This document shows positions 1-10,790 of a stretch of DNA of 64,000 nt, piece after piece. The DNA lies in NCBI GenBank assembly GCA_902806565.1, contig CADCXA010000056.1, forward strand, positions 682,001 to 746,000, in the 5' to 3' direction. Below the pieces are notes generated by a model. It searched no databases, had not been told where the DNA came from, and saw only the letters and a list, made by a program, of their open reading frames with translations. The translations under genes and the position numbers were made by a program. Numbering within the stretch: position 1 is the first letter of the stretch; every line of letters begins with the position of its first letter. This stretch comes from Hypoxylon rubiginosum (Eukaryota > Ascomycota > Sordariomycetes > Xylariales > Hypoxylaceae).

Positions 1-1
1 C

Positions 2-910
2 CAGGAGTACAAGAAGACCAACGGCCGAAGCTCGGACAGCTTATGGGAGAGGATACCAGCGGATGCGCTATCGTTGTTAAGAGGGATGATGAACATCGAA
101 CCCAGTAAGCGGTTCTCATTCGCCCAGATACGGCAGCATCCTTGGTACACTCGACGCAACCGATTCCTCGCCGCCGACGGTCAGATCACCGACCCTATAA
201 ACCTAGCAACGAAGATGCTCGAGAATCTCCGAATAGACTTTAGTCAGCAGCCTCCTTCGTCACAGCGCCCGTCCCAGCAACACCAAGATGCCATGGATAT
301 AGACGGTCCTTCCCACAAGATATCCTCCACGCAGCCAGAGACACCCATTAACGACGTATTATTCGACTGGGAGCGGCCAGGTCTCCGCTCGTTGGCCATA
401 TCTTCCACGCAGCCTATCTCCAGATTGGACGCGACATTACCACCCCACGCCACACAGTCCACCAACTTCTTCGACGCGCTAGCCGAAGAACCTTCCATGA
501 GCCAGTTCTCGCAGACGCCGGGCGTGCCGCTGACGCTGACGCAGCGGGCCCAGCGCTTCAAGGACATCGTGCCGGCGCACTCGTTCACGCGCTTCTTCTC
601 GCACATGCCGCCGCAGCTCCTCGTCCAGATGCTCAGCGACGCCCTGCACAACCTCAGCGTGCCGCTGCCGTCGGCGCCGCCGTACGTCGGGCAGGGGGAC
701 CACGTGTCGACGATCAAGATCCGGACGGCGGACGAGCGCAAGCAGGGCCTGCACGGCGAGATCCTCGTCGACAAGTACTACCTGCCCGAGTCGCAGGAGC
801 TGCTCGAGGTGCGGTTCGTGAAGCTGAAGGGCGACCCGCTCGAGTGGCGCCGCTTCTTCAAGAAGGTGGTCCTGCTCTGCAAGGACGGCGTCTACAAACC
901 GGAGGCCTAG
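2..910 (+). CDS. chk1: Checkpoint kinase Chk1, C-terminal part (5'-truncated by window edge)
   Basis: The frame is open from base 2, so the gene enters from the left; about 302 residues are present. The first residues read as the end of a Ser/Thr kinase domain, with the subdomain XI pattern MNIEPSKRFSFAQIRQHPWY (the conserved Arg and the HPW). A low-complexity Ser/Gln/Pro linker follows. The C-terminal 120 residues fit the regulatory KA1-like region of fungal Chk1 (FTRFFSHMPPQLLVQMLSDAL, then EVRFVKLKGDPLEWRRFFKKVV). Chk1 is the nuclear effector kinase of the DNA-damage checkpoint and restrains Cdc25 and mitotic entry. The second half is noticeably GC-rich. No intron is needed in the visible part. 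Family assignment is from motif resemblance and is fairly secure; the ATP-binding half lies outside the window. Confidence 0.88.
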   Translation, partial: QEYKKTNGRSSDSLWERIPADALSLLRGMMNIEPSKRFSFAQIRQHPWYTRRNRFLAADGQITDPINLATKMLENLRIDFSQQPPSSQRPSQQHQDAMDIDGPSHKISSTQPETPINDVLFDWERPGLRSLAISSTQPISRLDATLPPHATQSTNFFDALAEEPSMSQFSQTPGVPLTLTQRAQRFKDIVPAHSFTRFFSHMPPQLLVQMLSDALHNLSVPLPSAPPYVGQGDHVSTIKIRTADERKQGLHGEILVDKYYLPESQELLEVRFVKLKGDPLEWRRFFKKVVLLCKDGVYKPEA

Positions 911-2472
911 AGGGACCGCCCGGCCGAAATACCCGGGCTTGCGCTTACGAGACCGGAATAAGCATAGCAAGACAAGCAAGCAAAGGCACAATTATTTGAT
1001 ATCGATGGCTTTTTTTTTTGTCTCTTCGCGTATGGGGTTATGGGAAAAGTGCATAGCAAGCTATTGCTTATGGGGAGGGAATTTTTTGCTTGATTATACG
1101 TATATAGGTAACCTGCTGTACCTAAACACTAGTACTCTCAGCTCAGAGTAGAGATTTTATCGTGGCTTTACGTAGCATAATACGATTGCATTCCTGTATA
1201 TTGTCCTTAATGGTGATGATGATCGCGATAGGATATTTAATATCCTAGGTGAAGTGGGAAGTTCCTAGTGCAGGTAGACCGAATGGGGCACATTGATATA
1301 CTAGTTGTACCCGTTTGCTCCTCTGTTTAAGCTCGTGTTCGGCCTACTGTCGTAACTCCTTAGTTGGTACGTTTCTCGCCAATATTGTTGTAATTATCGT
1401 CTTCCACGAGACCTGTCATTCTACGGTCGACCGGCAGATTCAGTGACCAGCCGCTCGCCCAACAATCCTTCAATATACGTAGCTCGGAGTCTCTTAATCT
1501 CTTTACTTGAACTCTCAAACGAATCGGCTTGGTCTTGGCACTCGAGCCTGGTAGCAGCAACGGTTGCTTTAAAGTACGAGACCTTTAGAGATGATTTTGG
1601 TCACTAAGTGACGAGCCCCAAAGAGCATGTGGTGTCTAGTATGAACACTTTACAATTCCTTGCTCTTAGCCGGGTGAATATATCGAACATAGCTATGTAC
1701 TTACTAGGGTTCGGTCCGTTGATCCGGATAGGGGTACACAGTTAGAGGTCTGGCGGGACTATCATATCCTAACTCAAACATGTGAGAAGAATTCTCGTGA
1801 ACTTCGATATAGAGGCAGCTGGGTCAATACAAACACTTCCTAACCTGAACTGCTTGACTAATATTCAGGCAGTCTGTTAGCTCATCAACACCTCGCGCGA
1901 AACTTCTATGTACAGATCCCCATAGTTATAGGCACATAGGGCATAGAGGGCACGCTTCTCCTTTGCGCTAGCCGGCAGCAGAAATAGGTACCCGAACTAT
2001 TGTTAGACCTAATCATGATCGTGGTTCGCGAACTAACGGCGGCAGTTAGGAGGCATCACGAAAGTCTCATCATATGATTCTCTTCTTACGCAATAACGGC
2101 ATTGCCTCTGTACCTTAGTCTTACATCGTGACACTAAGCATTTGCACAAGATCTTAGCCTTCATACGGCGAGTACGAAGAGCTCTAGACAGTATTCCATA
2201 ACTACTGAAATCCAGTTGCTACATCACTTCTAGTCAAGAGCGTAGTTGATGCCTTACAGGTCTCACTAATTCACGAGTGCTTCGGGCAGGCACTTAGTAG
2301 TCATGCGTTGAGGAGCGTCTTTCGTATTGAATCTAGCCGTCCTACTGATCGATTATTTGAATGCATCCCTTGCGGGCAGCCCCTTTAAGCAATCTACAAA
2401 CCCCAATTCCTTTCCATGCTCATGACACTGGATATACCAGGTTTCCAACCACCCAAGAGCCTGATAGACGCG
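911..2472. other. Intergenic, no gene seen
   Basis: About 1.56 kb without a supportable gene. It should contain the 3' UTR of the kinase gene; a run of nine or more T lies at 1,011-1,019. Short ORFs here show no recognisable motif or fungal-looking composition. No repeat or RNA gene was recognised. Confidence 0.6.
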
Positions 2473-2961
2473 CTACCACTCCCTGTAATAATAAGTGCCG
2501 TAATCCGAGGCATTCCAGACGATATTACCGCGGTCGTCGTACGTTAGCGAGCTAGGGTCGCGCGCCTCGCCCCAGCAGAAGATGTCTCCGGTGACGTGGT
2601 GCAGGAGGCCCACGTACAGCCCGCTCTGGCTGAAGACGACGCGGTCGCGGTGGGACGCGCGAGGGCCGGTCGCGCGGAGGGGGTACTGCCACAGCAGGCC
2701 GCGGGCGCGGCCCCGGCGAGCAACGGGCACCGTGTAGATGGGGATGGCCCGCGGCCAGCGCCGACCCAGCGAGCGGCGGGCGGACCAGCGGGGCCGTCGC
2801 AGATCCTGGAGCGCGGTGCGCATCGTCGACCAGATCTCGACGTCCGAGTACAGGCGGCCGCCGGTGTTGGCGCCCGCGTGTCGGCACATCACCATGCTGG
2901 GGATCAGGTACCGCGGGTGGAGATGGTTGTAATAGCCTACTGCCTCCTGGGTGAGGGGCAT
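2473..2961 (-). CDS. Hypothetical protein, 162 aa
   Basis: A single-exon ORF starting MPLTQEAVGYYNHLHPRYL and ending in a Tyr-rich tail (YGTYYYREW). The middle is rich in Arg and the DNA is GC-rich compared with its surroundings. That composition could mean either a real gene or the shadow frames that GC-rich DNA produces; overlapping ORFs of 126 and 111 residues exist on both strands. The aromatic-rich C-terminus and orderly N-terminus make this frame the best candidate. I do not recognise a family. The start could lie further upstream behind an intron. Confidence 0.35.
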   Translation of the reverse strand: MPLTQEAVGYYNHLHPRYLIPSMVMCRHAGANTGGRLYSDVEIWSTMRTALQDLRRPRWSARRSLGRRWPRAIPIYTVPVARRGRARGLLWQYPLRATGPRASHRDRVVFSQSGLYVGLLHHVTGDIFCWGEARDPSSLTYDDRGNIVWNASDYGTYYYREW

Positions 2962-4684
2962 GCTGACGGCGAGTAGTAAGAATACCGGCGGCGGGTGAGA
3001 GCAGGTTGAAGATGGTGTTTATACTGGGGAGGTTTGTGCCTTGGATCTAGATGGGTTGCGACTGTTAATATGAATACGGAAGAGGACAGGTGCCTGAGCT
3101 TAGGCTGGTTGAAAAAATAAAAATGTCTCCGTATGGGCAACACTGGAGCTTACCTTGAACTGCGACGACGACGGCGATGGTCTGGAGGTCTCAAATCGAG
3201 TTGCTGTTCTGAACTGCGAGCTGGGAGTTTGGTACACAAATTTGCAATGCGGATGGCGAGCAGAGAAAACTTGAAGGCCAGCAGGAGGACGAGAGAACAA
3301 AAATGCAACGAGTTATGAGTGCCGAGAAACTTGTTGCCAGGATAGATTCCTGGCAAGGGAAGAAAAAGAATCGAAAAATGGCACAAGAGAGGGAGGAAGC
3401 TTGAAGGAAGCTTGAGCTGCGAAGTACGATTAGAGGTGAGCGCGCCCTGGCGATGTGATGGATGTCCAATTATGTGATTTGGCTATGAATTCCAGCATCC
3501 CCCACCATTCTTTTGTACTTTGCAACGCGGTCAATGCTCTCCTAGTGCTCTATTAAGGTGTTGTGAGATTAGGGAATGACCATCCGGGGCGACGGAGAGA
3601 CCGGCCGAGATGCCGTCCCCTCCGGCCGTCCTACGGGGGCCGCCCAGCTCGGTCTCGGGGCCGCGTCCGGGAAATATGGGGCTACGTTCCGGCAGTAAGA
3701 CAGCTATGTGATTTTTTTTGACTGCACACTTGACAGCAAAGACGTTCTATTCACTAGCTTCCGGTGTATATATAGTCCATTAAGGACTTTGGAATCTTCA
3801 CCTGTCATAACATCTCTTTTAACGTCACAGCATTGATCATATTCACATTGCTCTACAGGGAAATTAGGAGCAAACATAGTACATTTTGTACACCGCAGTG
3901 TGAGCTCTGTGGCTATCTCGTTTATCGCATCTACGGATGTCAACTCGACAGAAATCAGGTCTACTTATTCAACTCCAACGCAATACTATAATGGCTGCCC
4001 TTTGGTTGATGTTCCTAGGTTAGATGGACTGGTTAATCGTTGCTGAATAGAAAGGAAAAGCAACAGACCGATCAACGCAAAAGACGGGAATCTGCAATCT
4101 ATATGTACTTAAGTAGGGCTAAGACTGCGCGCTACGGCATGCATGGAAATTTGCTGACGCCTCCCTTTCTCACTTCAGCTGGTGGCGTCTTCGGAACAGC
4201 CTTCGGGAAGAGGGGGTTATATGTCGAGACGAAGCCACCATTGCATAATTATCTTTTCAATATTAAGCTGCTGCATTGCATTTTCCCCATTTCTTCTTCT
4301 AAACAGGATTCTACCAGACGTAGTAATACGGTCGCCAACATTCATTTGAAATATGCAACTCCTGCTAAATCCTCGCTTGTCTAGTCCTCCTAGGAGCCCG
4401 TTGATATTTTCGAGCTAGATAGAATAGCTACTTCAAGGGATAAAATTCATACGGATCGCGCGGGTTTCTGTCTTGTCTAATTCCCGTGGCGGTGCTTGTT
4501 ATCTACGAAACTATGCCAAGTTCGTGCTAATAGACCTCTATTTAGGACACTAGCCAAGCCAAGCGGCATGAAGCTCTCTTTACGACTTGCTAACTAGGTA
4601 GGTGAGGACATTTATAAATATAATCCTGTTTGGGGCGCGTTATCGCGATTGACGATGAGCTAGCTACCACCGAGATAGCTAGTC
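2962..4684. other. Gene-poor spacer with a short GC-rich island
   Basis: No gene could be supported. A GC-rich patch at about 3,585-3,680 stands out from its AT-leaning surroundings and has small internal inverted stretches around CGGCCG, but it does not fit any RNA gene I know. Short ORFs on both strands are unconvincing. Confidence 0.5.
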
Positions 4685-4876
4685 TCAAGTCGCTTTGGAA
4701 ATTAGGACGGCGGCCTGCTCCGCGAGGGCATACGTGGCGGCCTGGATGTGCGCGCCGATGGACACCGAGAATACTGACGCGTCTACTATCCTCAGGTTCT
4801 GGACCCCTTTCACGCGCAACTCGGAGTCCACCACGGTGCCCATCGCGCAGCTGCCGGAGCCGTGGAACATGGATCT
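4685..4876 (-). pseudogene. GMC oxidoreductase C-terminal remnant
   Basis: The minus strand encodes about 61 residues that match the C-terminal signature of GMC flavoprotein oxidoreductases: MFHGSGSCAMG with the catalytic His, then the VVD-x-x-LRV element, NLRIVDASVF, and the closing AHIQAATYALAE. A plausible splice acceptor (TTACAG) lies just upstream at about 4,877 and a GTAAGT donor near 4,931. Reading through that junction meets an in-frame TGA, and no upstream exon with FAD-binding GxGxxG motifs was found in the next kilobase. VDASVFP is changed to VDASVFS. This is best read as the last exon of a gene whose 5' part has been lost. Confidence 0.65.
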
Positions 4877-4934
4877 GTAATAGAAAGCTGGTGTCAGTGG
4901 GTTCCGATTTAGATAGTCTGGTTGATCAACTTAC

Positions 4935-5833
4935 ATGGCCTGAAGTCACTGCTACAATGTAAGGGGGACTATTAGACAAGAATCCTCTAACGCCACTTCG
5001 ATTAAGCTGGGTGACTTGAATCGTGCTTATTCTTCCCGATCCGCATACTAGATACGATGCTTAAACTACAAAACCAAAGCTACACTGGTCTTCTTCATCC
5101 GTGGTTACAGTTACACTCAGTCTACATGAACCTCAGCTCAGTCACCGTCGGGAATCATCACTCACTATGAGAGGATAGGACTGCTTGTTGTTATGTCTCA
5201 AACTCGAGAGAAACAAGTCGAGTGGGTTGAACAGGCATTTAATCCACGGTCAGGGCCAGTAGACATAGTCACTCTTAAGTAGTGGTTAAGCGTATCGCAT
5301 TTAATATGATGTCTAATTCGTACTCTAAGTAGATTATTACAAATCTACCCCCTCGTGTCACATAGGCTAGCATTTCAATAAATAGAAATCGTGTTCATAA
5401 AAGTTGCGGTTTGATTCGACTGTCAATTGTTCGAATTAGCCCCTGAAACCTGTGAGACGGGTGATCGACAAGATCCCGGGGCTCACCACCAGGCTGGGAG
5501 TCAAAATAGGCTTTATGTGGGTCTAAATAGCCTCATTTTGCCCACGGCGCAATGAACCGCTATCACGATGTAAACTTAAAGGTGCGGAAACAGAAATCGA
5601 GATGTTAGGCAAGTAATTAATTGTTATACTAGGTACAGATATAAGCAATTGAAAGAAAAACCTTGATTCAACGATGCCGCTGATTTGATCGCCCCGAGTA
5701 CACCTAATAACAAATCCCCGAACGACGACAAGATCTCTAGTCTTAGATTCCTCGCTTTCCATAACTCCTTTTTAACCGGGTATTTAGATTACGCCCACAC
5801 CTATCCAAAAATTCCATTTAACAACATAAACCA
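4935..5833. other. Intergenic, no gene seen
   Basis: About 0.9 kb with AT-leaning, irregular sequence. It separates the GMC remnant from the 3' end of the next minus-strand gene. Short ORFs here are antisense to or overlap the neighbours and have no recognisable motifs. Confidence 0.5.
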
Positions 5834-7042
5834 TCACGACCGTACACCTTTCAGCGCGACTGCGCCGCCGCCGCTGCGTCTGTCATTCGCGTCGACCCGT
5901 CTATCCGGCGCAGACCCCGCCCAGACCCTGCGCATCCGGCTAACGATATGCCAAGCCCCCGGCCGCCTCAGGCGCGTCTTCTGCCTGGCTTCAAACAGCC
6001 CGCGCACGCTGTCGGGCTCGCGTTTCTGCACCGGCGCCACGTCTCCGTCTCCGTCCCGGCTGCAGCGATGATCCGCGGCGACGTGCGCCCGCCACGCCGG
6101 GTCCGTGGGCGGGCCCTCGGCGCCCATGTCCTGCCAGGCGCGCACCTCGATGTGATCTAAGGCCGCGCGCACCTCGAAGTCGGTGGGACACCAGGGGCAG
6201 CGCCCGCGCACGCCGTCGTTGTCCTTGAGCCGGTCGACCTGCGCGATCTCGAGGGCCTCGTCGACGGCGTCCTCGAGCATGGGATTGAAGGTGTGGCCGC
6301 CGTCGTCGCCGCCGTAGTACATACTACGGTACTCCTCATCGCAGAACTCGGTGTGAGGGCATATGGCGAGGTCGCCGAGGCATTCGCGAGACATCCGGCC
6401 GACGACGTTCTTGCACGTGTACCGGTACCGCCACGTCGACCGGAGCAGGAAGCGGAGCCGGCCGTCGGGTCCTTCGACGATCTTTGGGTGTGTCGAGTAC
6501 TCGACTTTCAGGTACGACGGCTCTTCGCTTAGACCCTCGAAGGGACGGAATTCCCGCTTTCGCTGCGGCTGCAGCAGCGCCCGCAGGTACCCTCGGTACT
6601 TAACGTCTTTCGTGCGCATATACTTTAGCGCTAGCTGGACATGTCTATGGTCGAGCGCTACGTGTCGGTGATCAAGCCGGGCGGGTCCTCCGTAAACTTC
6701 TCGGTTCCATTCCTTTAATATAAGGGGACAGGTTCTGATCCGGGGTGAGCGCGGTAAATCCCACTGATCGACGGCGTGTAAAGTAGCACAGGCTTCACAC
6801 ACCCAGAAGTCTGGTAGATCACTCGCAAGCAAGGCAAGGTGCTTGAAGCGCTCCTCGTGAGTTGGGACATGAATGGTTTGGGGAGTTGTAGGCTCTTCAT
6901 TGTCTGGCGTTGCGGATGGTGAATGAGCTGGTGGTGAATAGCATGATTGTTGTGATATTGGACTGCTACTCGTTGGTGACCGGCCTGCGAAGAGGTAGCT
7001 AAGTGCCTGTTTCTTTTCTTGGGGGTTCATCTCCATTTCCAT
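5834..7042 (-). CDS. Cys-rich hypothetical protein of a fungal F-box-neighbour type, 402 aa
   Basis: An uninterrupted ORF begins MEMEMNPQEKKQALSYLFAG. A Ser/Pro-rich N-terminal 60 residues precede a segment of the form LASDLPDFWVCEACATLH, the C-x2-C-x2-LH pattern common in large families of fungal hypothetical proteins often annotated next to F-box domains. Further Cys pairs (CPHTEFC, CPWCPTDF) and a WRYRYTCKNVV segment follow. The last 50 residues are Arg-rich and low in complexity. No F-box itself is visible. Function unknown; metal binding by the Cys pairs is only an inference. The start is the first Met of a clean frame, with MEM repeated. Confidence 0.65.
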   Translation of the reverse strand: MEMEMNPQEKKQALSYLFAGRSPTSSSPISQQSCYSPPAHSPSATPDNEEPTTPQTIHVPTHEERFKHLALLASDLPDFWVCEACATLHAVDQWDLPRSPRIRTCPLILKEWNREVYGGPARLDHRHVALDHRHVQLALKYMRTKDVKYRGYLRALLQPQRKREFRPFEGLSEEPSYLKVEYSTHPKIVEGPDGRLRFLLRSTWRYRYTCKNVVGRMSRECLGDLAICPHTEFCDEEYRSMYYGGDDGGHTFNPMLEDAVDEALEIAQVDRLKDNDGVRGRCPWCPTDFEVRAALDHIEVRAWQDMGAEGPPTDPAWRAHVAADHRCSRDGDGDVAPVQKREPDSVRGLFEARQKTRLRRPGAWHIVSRMRRVWAGSAPDRRVDANDRRSGGGAVALKGVRS

Positions 7043-7833
7043 GATGTCTGTTCTGAAGATGAGCGATTACAACGTGGGGAGCGTAAGTAATTCGATTTGG
7101 AAGACCATGACGGCAACTGGATGGCATTATATATCTCCAGCTTATACACATTGTTTAACGCCAAATCTATGTCTATAATAAGTTTCGAAGCTTAAGAATG
7201 CTAGGCGTTACAGACTGAATCCATCGGGGACGTGTAAACGCTTAAATATTGCCTAGTGATTAGTTAACCTTCGACTGTACTCTAAAGGGGTATACTGTAG
7301 AAACATTAGTCTACGAAGAGAGATTTTCTGCTTGAGTAGTCAAACAAGCAGCGGTAATCAACGTTCGAGATGACTACCCTTGTTATGTATCTAGTGCTAG
7401 AGCTCTAGCTGTCTGGCCTTCTACCTCCTGGAGGAGGGTGTTGGTCGCGGTTGGCCTGATGGCCCTAATAAGGGATTAAGTTGGACCTGCTGGGAGGCTT
7501 CAGTGCCCACCTACCTACCTACCTTGTATATATGTAGCCCTTCGTAGTTATGTTCGTAGCTCATCGCGCGAAAACGCCGTTGCTTTTGTGCTTTTTGGTT
7601 CTGCATCGTGACACTAGTCAAGTTTAAGACTGCACCACTGTCATGGGCTATGCATCTTCCACGCTAAATGAAGAGCTCAGATATCGAATTATTTTCATAA
7701 TCGGTCGAGCCACGAGGCTTACTCCATAATGAGTATCTAGATAACAAAGCAGTGATAGTCTATATGATAGCCCTAAACAATAGTTACCCGTGGTGCCTTC
7801 AGCTAGGGTTTCAAGTCCGACATAGTGTTGCAA
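7043..7833. other. Intergenic between two minus-strand genes
   Basis: It holds the promoter side of the 402-aa hypothetical gene and the 3' flank of the adenylosuccinate synthetase gene. A short run of CCTA repeats lies at about 7,506-7,524. No further gene, RNA or repeat was recognised. Confidence 0.5.
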
Positions 7834-10221
7834 TTATTGCTGGATGATCATATCATCTCGATCTTGGCCCGTTCCTACGTATGCCACCTACTAAAGGTTA
7901 GAAGGGATACACATGCTATTAGTAGACTTTCGACTGCTCACCTTGACACCGACTGCTGATTCTATGTACTCGATGTACTTCTGCGCTTGCGGCGGGAGCT
8001 CGTTCCATTGCCGCACTCCTTTAGTCGAACTTAGCCAGCCTTGGAAATCGACATACTCGACTTCGCAATTTTCGAGCTAAAATATGTGTTAGACGATAGG
8101 ACACAAGAAATCAAGTTGCACCTCTTACCAAGCTCAAATCCGCCGGAAAGCTTGTAAGTCTCTCTCCGCTAGGTGTGATATATGCGACGCCTACTCGAAT
8201 TGTTGGGAAGGTATCGAGTACATCGACTACAAAGTGGCATTAGCTAAAGCGCTTGCTAATGTTAGAGATATCGTATACTTACGCTTGGTTAAATTAAAGG
8301 ATGTATAGTCTGAATTTTATTTCTCTTAGCACCTAGATGAAAGATGAGAAGCACGGTCTTGATAACTTACGGTTCACCGTGGTGGAGTACTTGAGAACGA
8401 CAAGGTCAAGCCAGCCGCCTATTTCATAGTTAGTAGATGTGCTAAGGATCTAGGAAGGCCGGCATTATTAGCCATGGGATTCGAACATCTTCTCCTTCTG
8501 CCGGTAGAGACTCCCTGAGAAGATATTAGTTATCTATTTCCAGACCATAAAGAAGACTGTTGCGATTGCTTACAATCTCTCCGCCAATTTCTTGAAGCAT
8601 TGTCCCAATATCTCCAAGTTGTTCCGTGGGGAAAGGTCCCCCACCAACACGTGTTGTCTGTATAGTAAAGTTAACATCCATATAGTGAAACCTCCATCTC
8701 GTATTTTAGTAACAGAACTTACATAGGCCTTGACCACGCCGATGATGTTCCTATAATTTAAAATGTGAGCATATAGTTCGCGGTACGTAAACGACCCAAG
8801 ACCAGGGGCGGTGGGGGGGCTTACTTGATGTTGAAAGGATTGAGTGCTAAACCTTGGATACAGCCTCCAGTTGAGCAGTTCTTTAATATTCCCAGTTAGT
8901 GACATAGGAGATACAGCAATGAGTCCTGGTAAGTTCAACTGCTTACAGAGGACGTTACGAAGGGGTAGCTTCCGTAGTCAAGATCGAGCACTATGCGAGT
9001 CAGTGGATAGTCTTGTTCTTAGCGCGAGGTCCTAACATACTTAAAGCCTGCGATCCTTCTACAAGTACAGAAAGCCCCTTTTCTTGTACATTCCTGATGT
9101 ACTCCACAGCATCGACAATGTGTGGGCGTAGACGCTCCTTATACTCCTTGAATCTTTGGAGTTCCTCTTCGACGTCATACTTCAAGAGCTCGCCGTATCG
9201 CTTACGGTAGCCCTCTGCAAGCAAGCGAAGTCTCGGCTCGAAGGAATCCGAGTATACATCCACGATTCTTAGACCATCTCGGGCAGCCTTTTGCGAATAT
9301 GACGGGCCGATTCCTCGTTTGCTACAAGCTTCAGAGTCAGTTGTGAAGTTTTTAGCAACCAGGATAGGAGAAACGGAGGTAACATATTCCTATCTGACAT
9401 ATCTCAAAATCTCACCTGCTAGCAAGCGAATAGAGATGTGATGAGGCATGAGGTATGCCCGAATTAGGAGTATGCGAGGTTAGTGAGTCTTTGGAATCTG
9501 CTTACGTTGTTCCGATCTGGTTGACGCCTAGCTCAGCTTCGGAAAGCCCATCGACGGCGGCATGCAAGGCGAGGTTCACGTGGCATCGCGAGCTGACGTG
9601 AATGCGCTCATGCACCCGAGGCAGCCCCTTGGCCTCCAGCTGAGACAACTCCTAATGCGGAACTTAGCTATCACCGTCAAAATTTTGCAATTTTTAAATT
9701 TCGACTCACCTTGAAGAAGGCTTCGGCATTGAAGACCACACCGGATCCGATCAGGTTCTCAGTGCTGGGGTTCATCAAACCCGAAGGGAGGAGGTGGAAG
9801 CTATATGTCTGGCCCCCTGTCCTACAGATAGAGAAGGTCGTACTCAGCTCTTTGCCCTGACGACGGAGTATCGGCGCATATTCCCTCACCTGACAGAATG
9901 CCCCGCGTTATGTCCCCCTGCGGCGCGCGCGCAGACGTCGAACGCGTTGGTCGAGAGAAGATAGTCGGTCAATTTGCCTTTCTATTTGATCGCGTTAGAG
10001 CTCGTCAATACACGGACACTTTCGTATGGCAGGCATATCGAATCGAGAACCGAGGGACAAGGTAAACGTACCCCTTCGTCTCCTGTGCAAAAAATGGAAT
10101 TAGCTCAGCTGTACTTCGTAACCGTACGGATTCTAGCAGCACGTGGGACAGCGAAGCTGCTGCTCTCTCTTCGAAAGGAACATTACATACCCCATTGGGA
10201 GCCGAGAATGATTGTAGTCAT
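7834..10221 (-). CDS. ADE12: Adenylosuccinate synthetase, 424 aa, 16 exons
   Basis: Joins IMP and aspartate using GTP, the first step from IMP to AMP (cytosol, purine synthesis). Exons from the 5' end: 10221-10191, 10082-10072, 9981-9890, 9821-9710, 9651-9506, 9321-9041, 8990-8947, 8880-8825, 8750-8723, 8657-8574, 8514-8487, 8418-8371, 8309-8283, 8226-8129, 8076-7942, 7887-7834. The sum is 1,275 nt, in frame with no stop, and 424 residues is the usual family length. Key elements are all present: GDEGKGK at residues 11-17 with Asp12, NAGH with His42, IGTTKRGIG near 128-136, [40 protein letters not shown] near 299-307, LTKLDVLD near 327-334, and GTGQDR near the end. Exon 2 is only 11 nt. Intron 11 starts GTTCGA and intron 7 ends AAAG, both atypical. 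Whether this is the only copy cannot be told here. The symbol follows yeast usage. Confidence 0.9.
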
Positions 10222-10781
10222 GACTGCAACTGGTTCGCTAGCAGCTAGACAGTCGAAAGCAAGAGGAATCTTAGGAAACTTGTCGAATGGTTAACACAAG
10301 ATGGCGTAGTTTGCCATGATTTTAGCAATTTTTTAGTCTAGGTACGCATATGTAACACAGCACATGGCGGGGTAGTTTCAATGACGGGTATTTTGGAAAC
10401 CGATAAGAACTGATAGCGGAATAATGGAAGTTGGTATGAATCGGCAAATTGGCGCAGAATTAACGCGCACCTTTTTACAACAAAATGCATTTTAAAGTAT
10501 CATATAAGGGAACGTATTTAATATGATTTTTGAGATGGATATATTCTTGGATTAGCAGCAGTACAATGGCATAGGGAACTGATGAATACCTAGGTCTGAA
10601 AAAGCCAAGAGCCTGGTTGAACTATCAAATCTTTCCTTTTCAAAGAGAACATTGCATAGCACCGATTTAAGAAAACATTAATTCGTACAAAATCACGCAT
10701 TCATTACATGACCACACGTATAATCCAATGGCAATGACAATGGCAATGGCATTTTAAGTGCACCGTGATATGGCTTACATA
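10222..10781. other. Upstream region of adenylosuccinate synthetase
   Basis: This 560-bp stretch separates the start codon of the synthetase from the left target duplication of the MULE, so it holds all the native promoter left next to the gene. I see no clear TATA box or known regulator site. The small plus-strand ORF overlapping 9,974-10,294 is antisense to exons 1-3 and their introns and is not a gene. Confidence 0.5.
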
Positions 10782-10790
10782 ACACATACG
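10782..10790. repeat. Target-site duplication, left copy (ACACATACG)
   Basis: Nine bases directly outside the left inverted repeat are repeated exactly at 17,784-17,792 outside the right one. A 9-bp duplication is characteristic of Mutator-like elements, and the perfect match indicates a fairly recent insertion. Confidence 0.92.

Noticed and set aside
3585..3680. GC-rich island as an RNA gene
   Set aside because: Local CGGCCG inversions exist, but no complete tRNA, snRNA or rRNA fold or terminator was found.
8470..8490. tRNA-like T-loop GTTCGAATCC on the minus strand
   Set aside because: No acceptor or anticodon stem can be formed around it, and it lies at the 5' end of intron 11 of the synthetase gene.
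7834..10221. Adenylosuccinate synthetase region as a pseudogene with many stops
   Set aside because: Every stop falls in a short intron with GT-AG ends; the 16 exons join in frame to the full family length with all catalytic residues.
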